From assembly GCF_030273445.1 (NCBI RefSeq), contig NZ_CP120678.1:721501-785500 (forward strand): DNA of 64,000 nucleotides. Reading direction: 5' to 3'. How positions within the stretch are numbered: position 1 is the first letter of the stretch; each line of letters opens with the position of its first letter. Both the position numbers and the translations under genes were made by a program. This stretch comes from Selenobaculum gibii. Its GTDB lineage: Bacteria > Bacillota > Negativicutes > ICN-92133. This document shows positions 42,828-52,811 of the stretch, piece by piece. The notes under the pieces are model-generated. The model was given only the letters and a program-made list of their open reading frames with translations. It did no database searches and was not told the DNA's origin.

Positions 42828-44495
42828 TTGTTTGCGAAAACATTAAAGGGAAAGTTAATATCAACTACATTGTTGTTATTTTTTATTGTATTGTTTATTA
42901 GTACTTTGATTATTGGAAATGTAGTAAAAGATCAAATGGAGTCTGTCTTGTTGGATAAATCTATGGAAACAGCACAAGAGATTGCTTCAAATCTTGATAA
43001 TATGCTGTTGAACACTACTATTCAAAGTGATGAGTTACAAAAATTTCTTGATGAAAAGGTAAGACAAGAAAACATTGTATATGCGGCAATTATTGATAAA
43101 AATGCAAAAGCTATTGCGCATAGTGATCATCAAAAAATTGGTAAAGTTTATGATGATGAATATACAATAGATGGTGCAGTTAAAGGAAATACAAAAACAA
43201 GTAGATTTTACGCTGATGTTCAACAAGTTTGGACTTATGATATTATGGTACCAATTTATCAAAATGGAGTACAAATTGGTGCTTTAGATATTGGAATACC
43301 TGAAAGAGGCGTTAGTGAAATTATTAATGAAATTATTATGATTCAGAGTATCTTAATTATTGTCTCTTTCATTGTTATAACGATTTTATTATTTGCTATT
43401 TTTAATAAATTGTTTATTCCTTTAAATGAAATTGTATTAATTATTAATAAGATTGGAAAATTGAACCTTATAAAAGATGAAAAGATAGATACTTTTGCAA
43501 ATCAAAATGATGAAATCGGCAGCATTGCAAAATCTTTAGAGAATATGCGTGTGAGTGTTGCAGAACTAGTGAAGGATATAATAGAAAACTCGAATAATCT
43601 TAGCAATTCAGTTGAAGATTTATCTAATACGGTATATGATGTGTCTGGAAAGGTAAATGTAATTACAACTTCAGTGCATGATATAGCAAATCAAATGCAG
43701 GAATCTAGTGCTGCTACAGAAGAAATTACAGCATCCATTGAAGAGGTTGAAGCTAATATTAGCATGCTTTCTAATAAAGCATCTGCCGGTAGTGATATGG
43801 CGGAAGAATGTAAGGAACGTGCAATTAAAGCACAGGAAAATAGTCAAATTGCTATTAATGAATCTCAAGATATTATTTCTAATAAGACTGAAAATATGGA
43901 AAAAGCAATTGAAGCAGGGAAAATTGTAGATAGTATAAAAGTAATGGCGGATACGATTGCAAGTATTGCCCAGCAAACGAATTTACTTGCACTAAATGCT
44001 GCAATTGAAGCTGCAAGAGCAGGCGAACAGGGAAGAGGCTTTGCAGTTGTTGCTGAAGAGGTACGGAAACTTGCAGAGCAATCGTCTAAATCGGTACTTA
44101 GTATTCAAGAAACGATTGAAAGAGTACAACATGCATTTAAAAGTAGTATTGATACAGGAAATGGAATATTAGAATTTCTGAATATTAATGTTCATAAGCA
44201 GTTTGATGCTTATGGCGAAACAGGTAAGCTTTATGCTGATGATGCTGAATTTGTAAGTAAAATGTCAGAAGAAATTGCTATGATGTCAGAAGATATTACG
44301 AATACTGTTAGCGAGGTTAGTAAGGCAATTCAAGTGATGACGGAAAATACACAAATTTCAAATAGTCATACGAAAACAATTAATGAAAATATGAATGAAA
44401 CAACAGTTGCACTAGAGAAAGTATCTAATACGGCATCTAAACAATTAGATTTGGCTAAAAAGTTAAATGATATGGTAAGAAAATTTAAAGTATAA
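42828..44495 (+). CDS. Methyl-accepting chemotaxis protein
   Basis: This 555-aa receptor senses a small ligand outside the inner membrane and signals to CheA. It has transmembrane 1 ([20 protein letters not shown]) and a periplasmic single-Cache-like sensor with [20 protein letters not shown] and [16 protein letters not shown]. Transmembrane 2 is [19 protein letters not shown]; a HAMP region and a long coiled-coil signalling domain follow. The hairpin tip is highly conserved ([20 protein letters not shown], then [18 protein letters not shown]). TTG 42828 is preferred because GGGGAGGGG precedes it; the in-frame TTG 42765 and ATG 42792 lack good sites. No other chemotaxis gene is in the window. 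The ligand is unknown; related Cache domains bind organic acids or amino acids. Confidence 0.9.
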   Translation: MFAKTLKGKLISTTLLLFFIVLFISTLIIGNVVKDQMESVLLDKSMETAQEIASNLDNMLLNTTIQSDELQKFLDEKVRQENIVYAAIIDKNAKAIAHSDHQKIGKVYDDEYTIDGAVKGNTKTSRFYADVQQVWTYDIMVPIYQNGVQIGALDIGIPERGVSEIINEIIMIQSILIIVSFIVITILLFAIFNKLFIPLNEIVLIINKIGKLNLIKDEKIDTFANQNDEIGSIAKSLENMRVSVAELVKDIIENSNNLSNSVEDLSNTVYDVSGKVNVITTSVHDIANQMQESSAATEEITASIEEVEANISMLSNKASAGSDMAEECKERAIKAQENSQIAINESQDIISNKTENMEKAIEAGKIVDSIKVMADTIASIAQQTNLLALNAAIEAARAGEQGRGFAVVAEEVRKLAEQSSKSVLSIQETIERVQHAFKSSIDTGNGILEFLNINVHKQFDAYGETGKLYADDAEFVSKMSEEIAMMSEDITNTVSEVSKAIQVMTENTQISNSHTKTINENMNETTVALEKVSNTASKQLDLAKKLNDMVRKFKV

Positions 44496-44510
44496 GCATA
44501 TTATAATTGG

Positions 44511-44662
44511 CAAGTCACATTATAAAATTCTTTCAGTAAAATTTTATTCGATGATTAGGATTCAGATGGAGTAAAAACTTCATCTGAATCAAGTCTACTT
44601 TATTTTATAAAAGTGTTCCAAGGCTCGGATTATCATCGGATAAATTTTTATAATGTGACTTG
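44511..44662 (+). repeat. 152-bp inverted-repeat element (MITE-like or structured RNA)
   Basis: Terminal arms CAAGTCACATTATAAAA (44511-44527) and its exact reverse complement (44646-44662) enclose a second inverted pair. That pair is TTATTCGATGAT (44544-44555) with ATCATCGGATAA (44632-44643), mismatched only by a G-T pair, plus an inner hairpin GATTCAGATG/CATCTGAATC (44559-44590). The whole stretch can fold into one branched structure, followed by TTTTTATT. It holds no open reading frame. No clear target-site duplication is visible. Confidence 0.65.
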
Positions 44663-44740
44663 TTTTTATTATCTATAAAATTTTTGTAAAAAGAAGCGGT
44701 TTCCAAACTTTTGCGACTTTTTTTAATTGGATAAAGATGA

Positions 44741-44824
44741 TATAATGATACAAGTTATTGGAATCTAGAGGTGATTAAAAAAATAAAAGCTATTTTTCGC
44801 TTGAATAAAAGCGAGATTTTTTAT
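44741..44824 (+). other. Possible short transcript: -10 box and terminator without a gene
   Basis: A TATAAT at 44741-44746 (weak, T-rich -35) is followed 50 nt later by TCGCTT/AAGCGA (44797-44814) with a TTTTTT tail. Only a 23-codon GTG frame without a ribosome binding site lies inside. It could be a small RNA, or the promoter plus attenuator of the DUF4321-maf-radC-mre operon. Confidence 0.35.
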
Positions 44825-44950
44825 TTAACAGAAATTTTTTAGTCGGAGTTTTATAGTCTAGTTTTAACTTTCCTTTGATTTTGTAATGTTAAATAGTAAT
44901 TAGAAATAAAGTTTTGCAGTAAAACAAGCTGAATAGAGGAGGCTTTGAAA

Positions 44951-45214
44951 GTGAAGGGGAAATCTTACTTAGCGATGTTTCTTTTTATGGCAGTAGGTGC
45001 TGTATGTGGGGGATTATTTGGCGATTTCTTAATCACAATTCCACAACTTGCTGAGATGGTAACTCCATTGAGCAGGCAATATACAGTATTTGATTTTGCA
45101 CCTGCTACGATGAACTTATATATAATTAAATTATCTTTAAGTTTTTGTTTCCAGCCTAGCTTTTTTAGTCTTATAGGTGCTGGATTGGGCATTTATTTAT
45201 ATAAAAGATTTTAA
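44951..45214 (+). CDS. DUF4321 small membrane protein
   Basis: The 87-aa protein has two hydrophobic segments: LAMFLFMAVGAVCGGLFGDF at the N-terminus and FFSLIGAGLGIYLYKRF at the end. A short loop between them contains FDFAPATMNLYIIKLSLSF. This layout and the position directly upstream of maf and radC match DUF4321, a small membrane family of Firmicutes with unknown function. GTG 44951 has GAGGAGG at good distance; the TTG at 44945 is too close to it. It appears to be the first gene of the shape and division block. Confidence 0.8.
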   Translation: MKGKSYLAMFLFMAVGAVCGGLFGDFLITIPQLAEMVTPLSRQYTVFDFAPATMNLYIIKLSLSFCFQPSFFSLIGAGLGIYLYKRF

Positions 45215-45244
45215 TGAGAAAAAAGTAAAGTAGGAGGTTTCTAA

Positions 45245-45808
45245 ATGATTTTGGCATCTTCATCACCACGCAGGCAAGAACTATTGCAGCAGATTGGTAT
45301 TAAGTTTGAAGTTATACCTAGTGATTGCGAAGAAATTATGGATGCAGATATTTCCCCAGAGGACTTAGTTATGGGAAACGCATTGAAAAAAGCACGTGAT
45401 GTAGCGTGTAAATCCTTTTATCGTGATGTTGTTCTAGGGGCAGATACTGTTGTGGCGATTGATAAAAAAATTTTTGGTAAGCCTGCCAGCGAGGAAGAAG
45501 CAAAAGAAATGTTATTAACTATCGCTGGACGTTCTCATGATGTTTATACTGGAATTTCTTTAGTTATAAATAACAAAGAGTATTGTGATTACTCCAAAAC
45601 AACTGTAAAATTTACAAAGATGTCAGAGAAAGAGATTCTTGATTATATTGCAACTGGGGAACCTTTAGATAAAGCCGGTGCGTATGGAATTCAGGGAAAA
45701 GCTGCTCAGTATGTTGAAGAAATTCGAGGTTGTTATTTTAATATTGTTGGATTGCCGTTGGCTCTTTTGAAGAGAATGGTCAATGAGGCAGGGATAGAGC
45801 TAAAATGA
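45245..45808 (+). CDS. maf: Maf-type nucleoside triphosphate pyrophosphatase
   Basis: Maf proteins hydrolyse non-canonical or pyrimidine nucleoside triphosphates and influence septum formation. The 187-aa protein begins with the signature MILASSSPRRQELLQQIG and continues with VVLGADTVVAIDKKIFGKP, GRSHDVYTGISLV and a late GEPLDKAGAYGIQGKA-type segment with the catalytic Asp/Lys region. ATG 45245 follows GTAGGAGG. It overlaps radC by four bases, so the two are translationally coupled. Confidence 0.96.
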   Translation: MILASSSPRRQELLQQIGIKFEVIPSDCEEIMDADISPEDLVMGNALKKARDVACKSFYRDVVLGADTVVAIDKKIFGKPASEEEAKEMLLTIAGRSHDVYTGISLVINNKEYCDYSKTTVKFTKMSEKEILDYIATGEPLDKAGAYGIQGKAAQYVEEIRGCYFNIVGLPLALLKRMVNEAGIELK

Positions 45809-46497
45809 AAGAACTTATGGTAAGAGACTTACCAGATATGGAACGACCTCGAGAAAAATTGTTATTAAAAGGGGCGCAGTCGCTTAGCGATGCTGAATTA
45901 CTGGCTATTTTACTACGTACAGGGACAAAAGAAGATTCAGTTATTCGGGTTGCTGAAAAATTATTATCTGTTTATAAAAATGAATCATTAGGTGAGTTTG
46001 CAAATTTATCAGTCAATGATTTTTCTAAAATCAAAGGGATTGGTAAAGTAAAGGCAATCACTGTGCTCGCAGCTTTAGAACTTGGGAAGAGGTTAGCTGA
46101 AGCGCCATCGATAGAGCGCAAAAAGATTACGTCACCTCAAGATGTTGTTAATTATTTTATGCCGAGATTTCGTTATGAAAAGAAAGAACATTTTATTGTG
46201 GTTCTTTTAGATACGAAAAATCATATTTTAGCAACACCTGTTATTTCAGTAGGATGTTTAAACTCATCTATTGTACACCCTCGGGAAGTTTTTCGGGAGG
46301 CGATTGTTCATTTTGCAGCGGCGATGATTTTAGTACATAATCATCCAAGCGGTGATCCTACGCCGAGTAAAGAGGATATTCATGTTACTCATAAATTGAT
46401 AGAAGCAGGCGGATTAATGGATATAAAGGTGATTGATCATATAATTATTGGAGATAACTGTTATATCAGCCTAAAAGAAGAGAGAGTTATAGATTGA
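45805..46497 (+). CDS. radC: RadC/JAB-domain protein
   Basis: The 230-aa protein has an N-terminal helix-hairpin-helix-like region (DLPDMERPREKLLLKGAQSL, FSKIKGIGKVKAITVLAALE) and a C-terminal JAB metalloprotease-like domain. That domain has the zinc-site motif VHNHPSGDPTPSKEDI. The old link to DNA repair is doubtful, and the real function of RadC remains unsettled. The start codon overlaps the maf stop (ATGA). The maf-radC-mreB order is typical of Firmicutes. Confidence 0.95.
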   Translation: MKELMVRDLPDMERPREKLLLKGAQSLSDAELLAILLRTGTKEDSVIRVAEKLLSVYKNESLGEFANLSVNDFSKIKGIGKVKAITVLAALELGKRLAEAPSIERKKITSPQDVVNYFMPRFRYEKKEHFIVVLLDTKNHILATPVISVGCLNSSIVHPREVFREAIVHFAAAMILVHNHPSGDPTPSKEDIHVTHKLIEAGGLMDIKVIDHIIIGDNCYISLKEERVID

Positions 46498-46546
46498 TAC
46501 TAGGGTTAATTTTATTGGTTAAATAGTGAAGGGAGCTAATTTGATT

Positions 46547-47581
46547 ATGTGGGATTTGTTTGGTAGTTTTTCAAAGGATATGGGTATCGATCTAGGTACA
46601 GCGAATACATTAGTTCATATTAAGGGAAAAGGAATTGTTCTTAGAGAACCATCCGTGGTGGCTATTCAACGTGATACAGGAGAGGTTTTAGCAGTAGGTG
46701 AAGAAGCAAAGCAAATGATTGGACGTACTCCTGGAAATATTATTGCAGTGAGACCGTTAAAAGATGGTGTTATTGCAGATTTTGATGTTACGCAAGCAAT
46801 GCTAAAGTATTTCATTAATAAGTCTATGGATACTAGATCTTTGGTTCGGCCACGTGTTGTAGTAGGTGTTCCTTCTGGGGTGACAGAAGTGGAGAAACGT
46901 GCGGTTATTGATGCGACAATGCAAGCTGGAGCGCGTGAAGCTTACTTGATTGAGGAACCAATGGCAGCTGCAATTGGGGCAGGGCTTCCCGTACATGAAC
47001 CTACTGGAAATATGGTTGTAGATATTGGTGGTGGAACTACGGAAATTGCAGTGATTTCTTTGGGCGGGATTGTAACAAGCCGCTCCATTCGCATTGGCGG
47101 TGATGAAATGGATGCGTCTATTGTCCGCTATATTAAGAAACAGTATAATTTAATGATTGGTGAAAGAACTGCGGAGGAAATTAAAATTAATGTTGGAACA
47201 GCGATTGTGCCAATGACGGAAGTTAATATGGATATTCGTGGTCGTGATTTGGTAAGCGGATTGCCAAAAACATTAAATATTAAATCTAGTGAAATTCAAT
47301 TTGCTCTTAGTGAACCAGTACAAAAAATTATTGATGCGGTAAAAAGTACATTGGAAAAAACTCCTCCGGAACTTGCTGCTGATATTATGGATAGAGGCAT
47401 TATGATGACAGGTGGCGGCGCTTTACTTCGTAAATTAGATCTTTTACTTAGTAAAGAGACAGGGATGCCTGTCCATGTATCAGAGGAAGCTTTATCTTGT
47501 GTTGGGGAAGGAACAGGCAGATCACTAGAAAGTATTGAGCTTTTAAAACGTATTGTGATGATGTCTAAAAAATTAAGATGA
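46547..47581 (+). CDS. mreB: Rod-shape-determining actin homologue MreB
   Basis: MreB forms filaments under the inner membrane that guide lateral cell-wall synthesis. The protein has [20 protein letters not shown] (phosphate 1), the phosphate 2 motif [34 protein letters not shown], and a C-terminal [13 protein letters not shown] adenosine motif. ATG 46547 gives 344 aa; the TTG at 46541 is nearer the AAGGGAG site and is an alternative. It overlaps mreC by four bases. Its presence indicates a rod-shaped cell. Confidence 0.97.
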   Translation: MWDLFGSFSKDMGIDLGTANTLVHIKGKGIVLREPSVVAIQRDTGEVLAVGEEAKQMIGRTPGNIIAVRPLKDGVIADFDVTQAMLKYFINKSMDTRSLVRPRVVVGVPSGVTEVEKRAVIDATMQAGAREAYLIEEPMAAAIGAGLPVHEPTGNMVVDIGGGTTEIAVISLGGIVTSRSIRIGGDEMDASIVRYIKKQYNLMIGERTAEEIKINVGTAIVPMTEVNMDIRGRDLVSGLPKTLNIKSSEIQFALSEPVQKIIDAVKSTLEKTPPELAADIMDRGIMMTGGGALLRKLDLLLSKETGMPVHVSEEALSCVGEGTGRSLESIELLKRIVMMSKKLR

Positions 47582-48483
47582 GTAGAGCAAGAAAAGATTC
47601 ATATTCTAATAAAAAGATAATTGTTTTATTGACGGTTTTTGTTATTGTCTTTTTATTGATCTTTTCTTCTGCCACAGGAAAGTATCAATTTTTGGCGAGT
47701 GAAAAATTAGTAAATACAGTGCTTGCACCATTTCAAAATGTGATGATGCGCATTTCGACATCTCTACATGGAGCAGGTGCTTCGATATGGGAAATTGCTA
47801 CTGTATATAAACAAAATAAAATGCTAATGTCAGAAAATGAACAGTTAAGGTCTAAGCAAATTGATGCGGATGAAATTTTGGCGGAAAATTATCGTTTACG
47901 CAATATGCTTGCTTATAAACAAGCAACACCACAATTTGATTTGTTACCAGCCAAAATAATTGCACGTGACTCCAGCACATGGACGAAGAGTGTAACAATT
48001 AACTGTGGGTCTGCAGATGGTATTGCAAAAGATATGACTGTTATTACAGAGCGTGGATTAGTTGGCAATATCGCAAGTGTGACGAGTAATTCTGCTATTG
48101 TACAGTTAATTTTGGATCCTCGCAGTGCTGTTGGAGGTCTGGTACAACGTCCGGAGTCAAGAGTTGCAGGAATTATTGAAGGTAATAATAATCAAGCCAT
48201 GGCGAAAATGATAAATATTCCGCGTGATGCGGATATCCAACCTTCAGATGTGATTGTTACTTCCGGCTTTGGTGGAGTGTATCCTAAAGGGGTTTGTATT
48301 GGGACTGTAGAGCAAGTCATCAATGAAGAGGGTGGTCTGCTTAAATATGCTGTACTATCAACGGCTGTTGATTTTAATAAGTTAGAAGAGGTTTTTGTTA
48401 TTACAAAAGCACGTGAAATTGTGCCGCTGCCTAGTACAGTTATGTTGACCAATCAACAACCTGTGGCTGGAGGGGCAAAATGA
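47578..48483 (+). CDS. mreC: Rod-shape-determining protein MreC
   Basis: MreC links MreB inside the cell to wall enzymes outside. The 301-aa protein has one N-terminal transmembrane helix ([20 protein letters not shown]), a coiled coil ([20 protein letters not shown]) and a beta-rich domain with [36 protein letters not shown] and [18 protein letters not shown]. It starts inside the mreB stop region and overlaps mreD by four bases, so mreBCD are translationally coupled. Confidence 0.95.
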   Translation: MSRARKDSYSNKKIIVLLTVFVIVFLLIFSSATGKYQFLASEKLVNTVLAPFQNVMMRISTSLHGAGASIWEIATVYKQNKMLMSENEQLRSKQIDADEILAENYRLRNMLAYKQATPQFDLLPAKIIARDSSTWTKSVTINCGSADGIAKDMTVITERGLVGNIASVTSNSAIVQLILDPRSAVGGLVQRPESRVAGIIEGNNNQAMAKMINIPRDADIQPSDVIVTSGFGGVYPKGVCIGTVEQVINEEGGLLKYAVLSTAVDFNKLEEVFVITKAREIVPLPSTVMLTNQQPVAGGAK

Positions 48484-48968
48484 AACGATTTTTAACTTGG
48501 TCAGGAATTATAATAACAGCGTTAATTTTACAATCTACATTTTTTGCAGTTTTTGCTTATAATGGAATAAAGCCGGATTTGTTATTAATTATTGTTATTA
48601 GTTCTGCTTTGTTATATGGAAAAGATCATGGAGTTGTAACAGGTTTTTTTGCTGGGTTATTGCAAGATTTATCTACGGGAACTTTTTTTGGTGTGAATAC
48701 ATTTTCAAAGATGTTATTAGGATATGGTTTTGGCATAGCGGAAGAGCATGTTTTTAAAGAAAATGCGTTATTACCAGTGGTAGCAATTTTAATGGGTTCA
48801 TTTGTAAACACTTTAATGACGATGATTTTTATGCTATTATTAGGTCATAAGGTTGAATTATCTAATGCTATAATTTCAGTTTTGTGTCCAGTTTTAATTT
48901 ATAATTTGATAATGGCTTTTCCTATTTATAAATTAGTAAATAAAATTGGTACATGGTTAAAAGCATAA
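48480..48968 (+). CDS. mreD: Rod-shape-determining protein MreD
   Basis: This is the small integral membrane partner of MreC. The 162-aa protein has about five transmembrane helices, starting with FLTWSGIIITALILQSTFFA and including the family segment GVVTGFFAGLLQDLSTGTFFG. The conserved KPDLLLIIV and G-x-LQDL motifs are present. It overlaps mreC (ATGA-type junction). A terminator follows 40 nt later, closing the operon. Confidence 0.92.
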   Translation: MKRFLTWSGIIITALILQSTFFAVFAYNGIKPDLLLIIVISSALLYGKDHGVVTGFFAGLLQDLSTGTFFGVNTFSKMLLGYGFGIAEEHVFKENALLPVVAILMGSFVNTLMTMIFMLLLGHKVELSNAIISVLCPVLIYNLIMAFPIYKLVNKIGTWLKA

Positions 48969-49009
48969 TTTTTGTTATAAAGAATGCTGCAATTTTGCTA
49001 AATAAAGAT

Positions 49010-49038
49010 AAAGACACCTTTTTAGGTGTCTTTTATTT
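49010..49038 (+). terminator. Terminator after mreD
   Basis: AAAGACACCT pairs with AGGTGTCTTT around TTTT, followed by TATTT. Confidence 0.88.
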
Positions 49039-49058
49039 GAATATAGGAGAGAAGAATT

Positions 49059-50876
49059 GTGATAGCAAGAAAATTTAAAGGCCGCATGGAAGGTTTAGCT
49101 GTTATTGTTTGTTTAGTTATATTTGCGTTGCTTTCCAGATTGGGGTATTTACAAATTGTTGAGGGTGAATACTATAGCAAGTTAGCTGACGGAAATCGAA
49201 TTCGATTGATTCCTGCAATGGCTCCCAGAGGCTTATTTTATGACCGCAATGGAATTTTAATGGTATCAAATCGTCCAGGTTTTACAGTATCATTGTTACC
49301 ATTGTCAGGACCGGTATCGGATGATGTGGTAAACAAACTATCTGTACTTTTGGGTGTTACGAAGGAATCCATTTATGCTAAAGTCAAGCAACATACAGCG
49401 TTTGATCCAATCCATATAAAAAGTGATGTTGGACCGGAAATTGTAACGGTAATTGAGGAGCAAAAGGATGAGTATCCGGGGGTTGTAATTGAGATACAGC
49501 CAATTAGAAATTATGTGAATAATGATTTTGCAGCACATATTTTTGGTTATGTAAGTGAAATTAATGATACGGAGCTTGAAAAAAAGAAAAGTGATGGTTA
49601 TAAATCTGGAGATATTATAGGTAAATTTGGACTGGAAAGAGTATATGATAAGGAGCTTCGTGGTATTGATGGCGGTGGGCAGGTTGAAGTCGATGTAACG
49701 GGCAAACCTGTTCAAGTTTTAGGTAAAAAAGAGCCAGTTCCAGGCTGTGATTTAACATTGACAATTGATGAAAATATTCAAAAAGCAGCTGAAAAGGCGA
49801 TTGATGAGCAACTTCTTTATTTGCAGACAAAAGGTGGACGACCAAATGCAAAAGCAGCAGCTGCTGTAGTTGTGAATCCACAAACTGGGGAAGTCTTAGC
49901 GATGGTTAGTCGCCCAGCTTTTAATCCAAATTTATTTGCTGGTGGAATTTCAACTAAGGATTGGAATTTAATTAATAATAACCCAAATCATCCACTGGAT
50001 AATAAAGCAATAACAGGAGAATATCCACCAGGATCAACATTTAAAGTTGTAACTGGGGTAGCAGCTTTAGAAGAAAATAAGGTAACGCCAGAAGAAAAAA
50101 TATTAGATACAGGAAAGCATTGGATTATTCCAAAGGTCAATGCTGAAGGTGAGGCTTTGGGCTGGATTAATTTCCAAGAAGCTTTGTCTAAATCAGATAA
50201 TGTTTATTTTTATGAGATGGGAAATCGATTAGGAATTGATTTGATAGAAAAGTATGCGAGGATGTTTGGGCTTGGAGCTAAAACTGGCATTAATTTACCA
50301 TATGAAAGTGAAGGGTTAGTTGCAAACCGCAAATATAAAGAAGAGGTTTTTGAAGATGATTGGTATCTATCGGAAACTTTTGATGCGGCAATTGGGCAAG
50401 GGTTTAATTTAGTTACACCATTACAAATTGCCATGCTTTATAGCGAGATTGCTAATGGGGGGATACGTTATAGACCATATTTAGTAAGCAAAATTACTGC
50501 GCCTGATGGAACGGTGATTAAACAATTTCAATCCGAAAAACTAGGGCAGTTAACTATTTCACAAAAAACGATGGATTTAATTCGTATTTCTTTACGTGAT
50601 GTTGCACGCGAGGGCGGAACAGCAGGGCAAATATTTAAAGATTTTCCGGTTCCAATCGCAGGTAAAACGGGTACTGCCGAAAATCCACATGGCAGTGATC
50701 ATGGTTGGTTTGTTGCCTATGGACCTTTTGATAATCCACAATATGTCGTTGCCGTAATTGTTGATCAAGGTGGATTTGGTTCAATGTCAGCCGTACCAAT
50801 TGGTAAGAAAATATTAGAAGCGGCATTTCATATTGACAACAATCCAAAAGAAAATCCTGTAGTTATAGGCCAATAG
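49059..50876 (+). CDS. mrdA: Penicillin-binding protein 2, elongation transpeptidase
   Basis: PBP2 crosslinks peptidoglycan during rod elongation together with RodA. The 605-aa protein has one N-terminal transmembrane helix (AVIVCLVIFALLSRLGYLQI) and a dimerisation domain beginning at RLIPAMAPRGLFYDRNG. Its transpeptidase motifs are PPGSTFKVVTG (active Ser near residue 326), SKSDNVYFYEMG and GKTGTAENPHGSDHGWFVAY near residue 534. GTG 49059 follows AGGAGAGAAG. Position between mreD and minC is standard for Firmicutes. Confidence 0.95.
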   Translation: MIARKFKGRMEGLAVIVCLVIFALLSRLGYLQIVEGEYYSKLADGNRIRLIPAMAPRGLFYDRNGILMVSNRPGFTVSLLPLSGPVSDDVVNKLSVLLGVTKESIYAKVKQHTAFDPIHIKSDVGPEIVTVIEEQKDEYPGVVIEIQPIRNYVNNDFAAHIFGYVSEINDTELEKKKSDGYKSGDIIGKFGLERVYDKELRGIDGGGQVEVDVTGKPVQVLGKKEPVPGCDLTLTIDENIQKAAEKAIDEQLLYLQTKGGRPNAKAAAAVVVNPQTGEVLAMVSRPAFNPNLFAGGISTKDWNLINNNPNHPLDNKAITGEYPPGSTFKVVTGVAALEENKVTPEEKILDTGKHWIIPKVNAEGEALGWINFQEALSKSDNVYFYEMGNRLGIDLIEKYARMFGLGAKTGINLPYESEGLVANRKYKEEVFEDDWYLSETFDAAIGQGFNLVTPLQIAMLYSEIANGGIRYRPYLVSKITAPDGTVIKQFQSEKLGQLTISQKTMDLIRISLRDVAREGGTAGQIFKDFPVPIAGKTGTAENPHGSDHGWFVAYGPFDNPQYVVAVIVDQGGFGSMSAVPIGKKILEAAFHIDNNPKENPVVIGQ

Positions 50877-50966
50877 TGACATTTTCCGTAATATAGGCAG
50901 GAGTATAGCGGAAAATAGCGAATAGGTATTAATTGACATAGTATGCAGGTGAAAATAGGAGTAATG

Positions 50967-51590
50967 ATGAATAAAGACGTTGTATTTAAAGGAAGCCGAA
51001 CAGGACTTCAATTAGTTTTGAATGAGAATGTAGATTTTTCTGATATTTTAATACAATTAAGAAATAAATTAGAGTCTGCAATTGGCTTTTTTGGAAAAGG
51101 CACTATAATTCATGTTAATTCCGATGTTTTTAATGAACAAGAACAAATAGAGGTAGAAAATTTATTGAGTCAATATGGAATGACTTTGGAAATTTTGTCA
51201 CCTCAAATTGAAAATTACATCATCGAGCCGGAACAAAGTATGGCTGATCATGTTATGGTTATTGAACAAACCGTTCGTGGTGGACAAGAAATTATCTATG
51301 ATGGATCTATTTTGGTAAAGGGAAATGTGAATCCTGGGGCGCAAGTAATTGCTGGAGGAAATATTGAAATCGAGGGTACTTGCCGTGGACTTGTTCACGC
51401 TGGGGCTTATGGTGACATGAATGCTATGATTACAGCGCGTCGTATGCGCGCTTTGCAAATTCGTATTGCAAGTTTAGCAGCTAGGGCACCGGATAATTTT
51501 GAGGAAGTCGATCATCCCGAATGTGCGCGGATTAAAAATGGAGAAATCGTTATTGAATCAGTAAAAGAGCAGGAGGATATCTATGAGTGA
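50967..51590 (+). CDS. minC: Septum-site-determining protein MinC
   Basis: MinC blocks FtsZ assembly away from mid-cell. The protein has an N-terminal domain (VVFKGSRTGLQLVLNENVDF, ELRN-type segment) and a C-terminal beta-helix: TVRGGQEIIYDGSILVKGNV, NPGAQVIAGGNIEIEGTCRG, LVHAGAYGD. ATG 50967 is chosen because AGGAG lies five bases upstream; the ORF extends to ATG 50943 without support. It overlaps minD by eight bases. The coexistence of minC, minD and minE indicates an oscillating Min system. Confidence 0.94.
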   Translation: MNKDVVFKGSRTGLQLVLNENVDFSDILIQLRNKLESAIGFFGKGTIIHVNSDVFNEQEQIEVENLLSQYGMTLEILSPQIENYIIEPEQSMADHVMVIEQTVRGGQEIIYDGSILVKGNVNPGAQVIAGGNIEIEGTCRGLVHAGAYGDMNAMITARRMRALQIRIASLAARAPDNFEEVDHPECARIKNGEIVIESVKEQEDIYE

Positions 51591-52371
51591 AGTTATCGTT
51601 ATTACATCTGGAAAAGGCGGCGTAGGAAAGACTACGACTACAGCAAATCTAGGTGTTGGTTTTGCGCTAAGAGGTAAGAGAGTAGTGCTCATTGATACGG
51701 ATACAGGTCTTCGAAATCTTGACTTGTTATTAGGCTTGGAAAATCGTATTATGTATGATTTGATTGATGTAACAGAAGGGCGAGTGCCATTTAAGAAAGC
51801 TTTAGTACGTCATAAAAAGCATGATAGTTTGTATTTGTTGCCTACATCCCAAACGAAGGATAAGGCTGCTGTGAATCCAGAGCAAATGACAGCATTGTGT
51901 AATGAGTTGGCAAAAGATTTTGATTACATATTAATTGATTGTCCTGCTGGTATTGAGCAAGGTTTTAAAACTGCAATTGCAGCTGCTGATCAAGCAATCG
52001 TTGTTACGATTCCTGAAATTTCTGCTGTTCGTGATGCTGATAAAATTATCGGTGAACTTGGAAGGGCGGAAAAAGGCGATATCAAACTTATCGTGAATCG
52101 GATTCGCCCGCAAATGGTGAAAAAAGGCGATATGCTTGCAATGGAAGATATAGATGAAATTTTATCTCTTGATTGTATTGGGCAAATTCCTGATGATGAG
52201 TTGGTGGTTACTTCAACAAACAGAGGAGAGCCAGTAATTACAAATCCTGTTTCAGTAGCAGGGCAGGCATACAAAGATATTGTTGGACGTCTTTGTGGAG
52301 AAAACATTCCATTTAGTCCGATTGTCGAAGAAGGTTTTTTCGCGAAGCTAAAAAAAGTATTTAAACTGTAG
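51583..52371 (+). CDS. minD: Septum-site-determining ATPase MinD
   Basis: MinD is a membrane-associated ATPase that carries MinC and is released by MinE. The 262-aa protein has the deviant Walker A motif VITSGKGGVGKTTTTANLGV at the N-terminus, VVLIDTDTGLRNLDLLLGLE, YILIDCPAGIEQGF and the C-terminal amphipathic membrane-targeting helix GFFAKLKKVFKL. ATG 51583 overlaps the minC end and follows GCAGGAGG. Confidence 0.97.
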   Translation: MSEVIVITSGKGGVGKTTTTANLGVGFALRGKRVVLIDTDTGLRNLDLLLGLENRIMYDLIDVTEGRVPFKKALVRHKKHDSLYLLPTSQTKDKAAVNPEQMTALCNELAKDFDYILIDCPAGIEQGFKTAIAAADQAIVVTIPEISAVRDADKIIGELGRAEKGDIKLIVNRIRPQMVKKGDMLAMEDIDEILSLDCIGQIPDDELVVTSTNRGEPVITNPVSVAGQAYKDIVGRLCGENIPFSPIVEEGFFAKLKKVFKL

Positions 52372-52383
52372 GGAGGAAAGGAT

Positions 52384-52659
52384 ATGTTAGGTGCTATAAT
52401 GAAGATGTTGGGTAAAGATAGCAAATCGTCAAAGGATATTGCCCGAGAACGGTTACGCTTAGTTTTAGTACATGATAGAGCAAGTGTTACTCCACAGTTT
52501 ATGGAAGTACTGAAAGATGATATGATTAAGGTTATTTCAAATTATATGGATATTAATGAAAAAGAGATGGAAGTAAATTTTACAAAAGACGAGTCATCTG
52601 TAGCACTTGTTGCAAATATTCCAGTAAATAGAATGAAACATCAATGTTATGACAAATAA
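52384..52659 (+). CDS. minE: Cell-division topological factor MinE
   Basis: MinE stimulates MinD ATPase and drives pole-to-pole oscillation. The 91-aa protein has an amphipathic N-terminus (MLGAIMKMLGKDSKS), the MinD-binding segment ARERLRLVLVHDRASVTPQF and the dimerisation domain with LKDDMIKVISNYMDINEKEM. ATG 52384 follows GGGAGGAAAGG. A terminator closes minCDE right after it. Confidence 0.94.
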   Translation: MLGAIMKMLGKDSKSSKDIARERLRLVLVHDRASVTPQFMEVLKDDMIKVISNYMDINEKEMEVNFTKDESSVALVANIPVNRMKHQCYDK

Positions 52660-52667
52660 ATAAAATC

Positions 52668-52704
52668 AAAAGTTGAAATGACGGACGTTGTTTCAACTTT
52701 TTTT
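52668..52704 (+). terminator. Terminator after minE
   Basis: AAAAGTTGAAA pairs with TTTCAACTTTT and continues into further T residues. Confidence 0.92.
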
Positions 52705-52734
52705 ATGGAAATTTATTTTATGAGTTACTTTATC

Positions 52735-52763
52735 TTGTAGATGATTTTAGGAAATGATATGAT
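52735..52763 (+). promoter_or_regulatory. Promoter for rodA
   Basis: TTGTAG (52735-52740), a 17-base spacer and TATGAT (52758-52763) lie 49 nt before rodA. The -10 overlaps the 14-bp palindrome TATGATATATCATA (52758-52771). Confidence 0.65.
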
Positions 52764-52811
52764 ATATCATAAATAGTGTGATTTTGTATAGGGAAGGTAT
52801 GTAAAAGGTAA

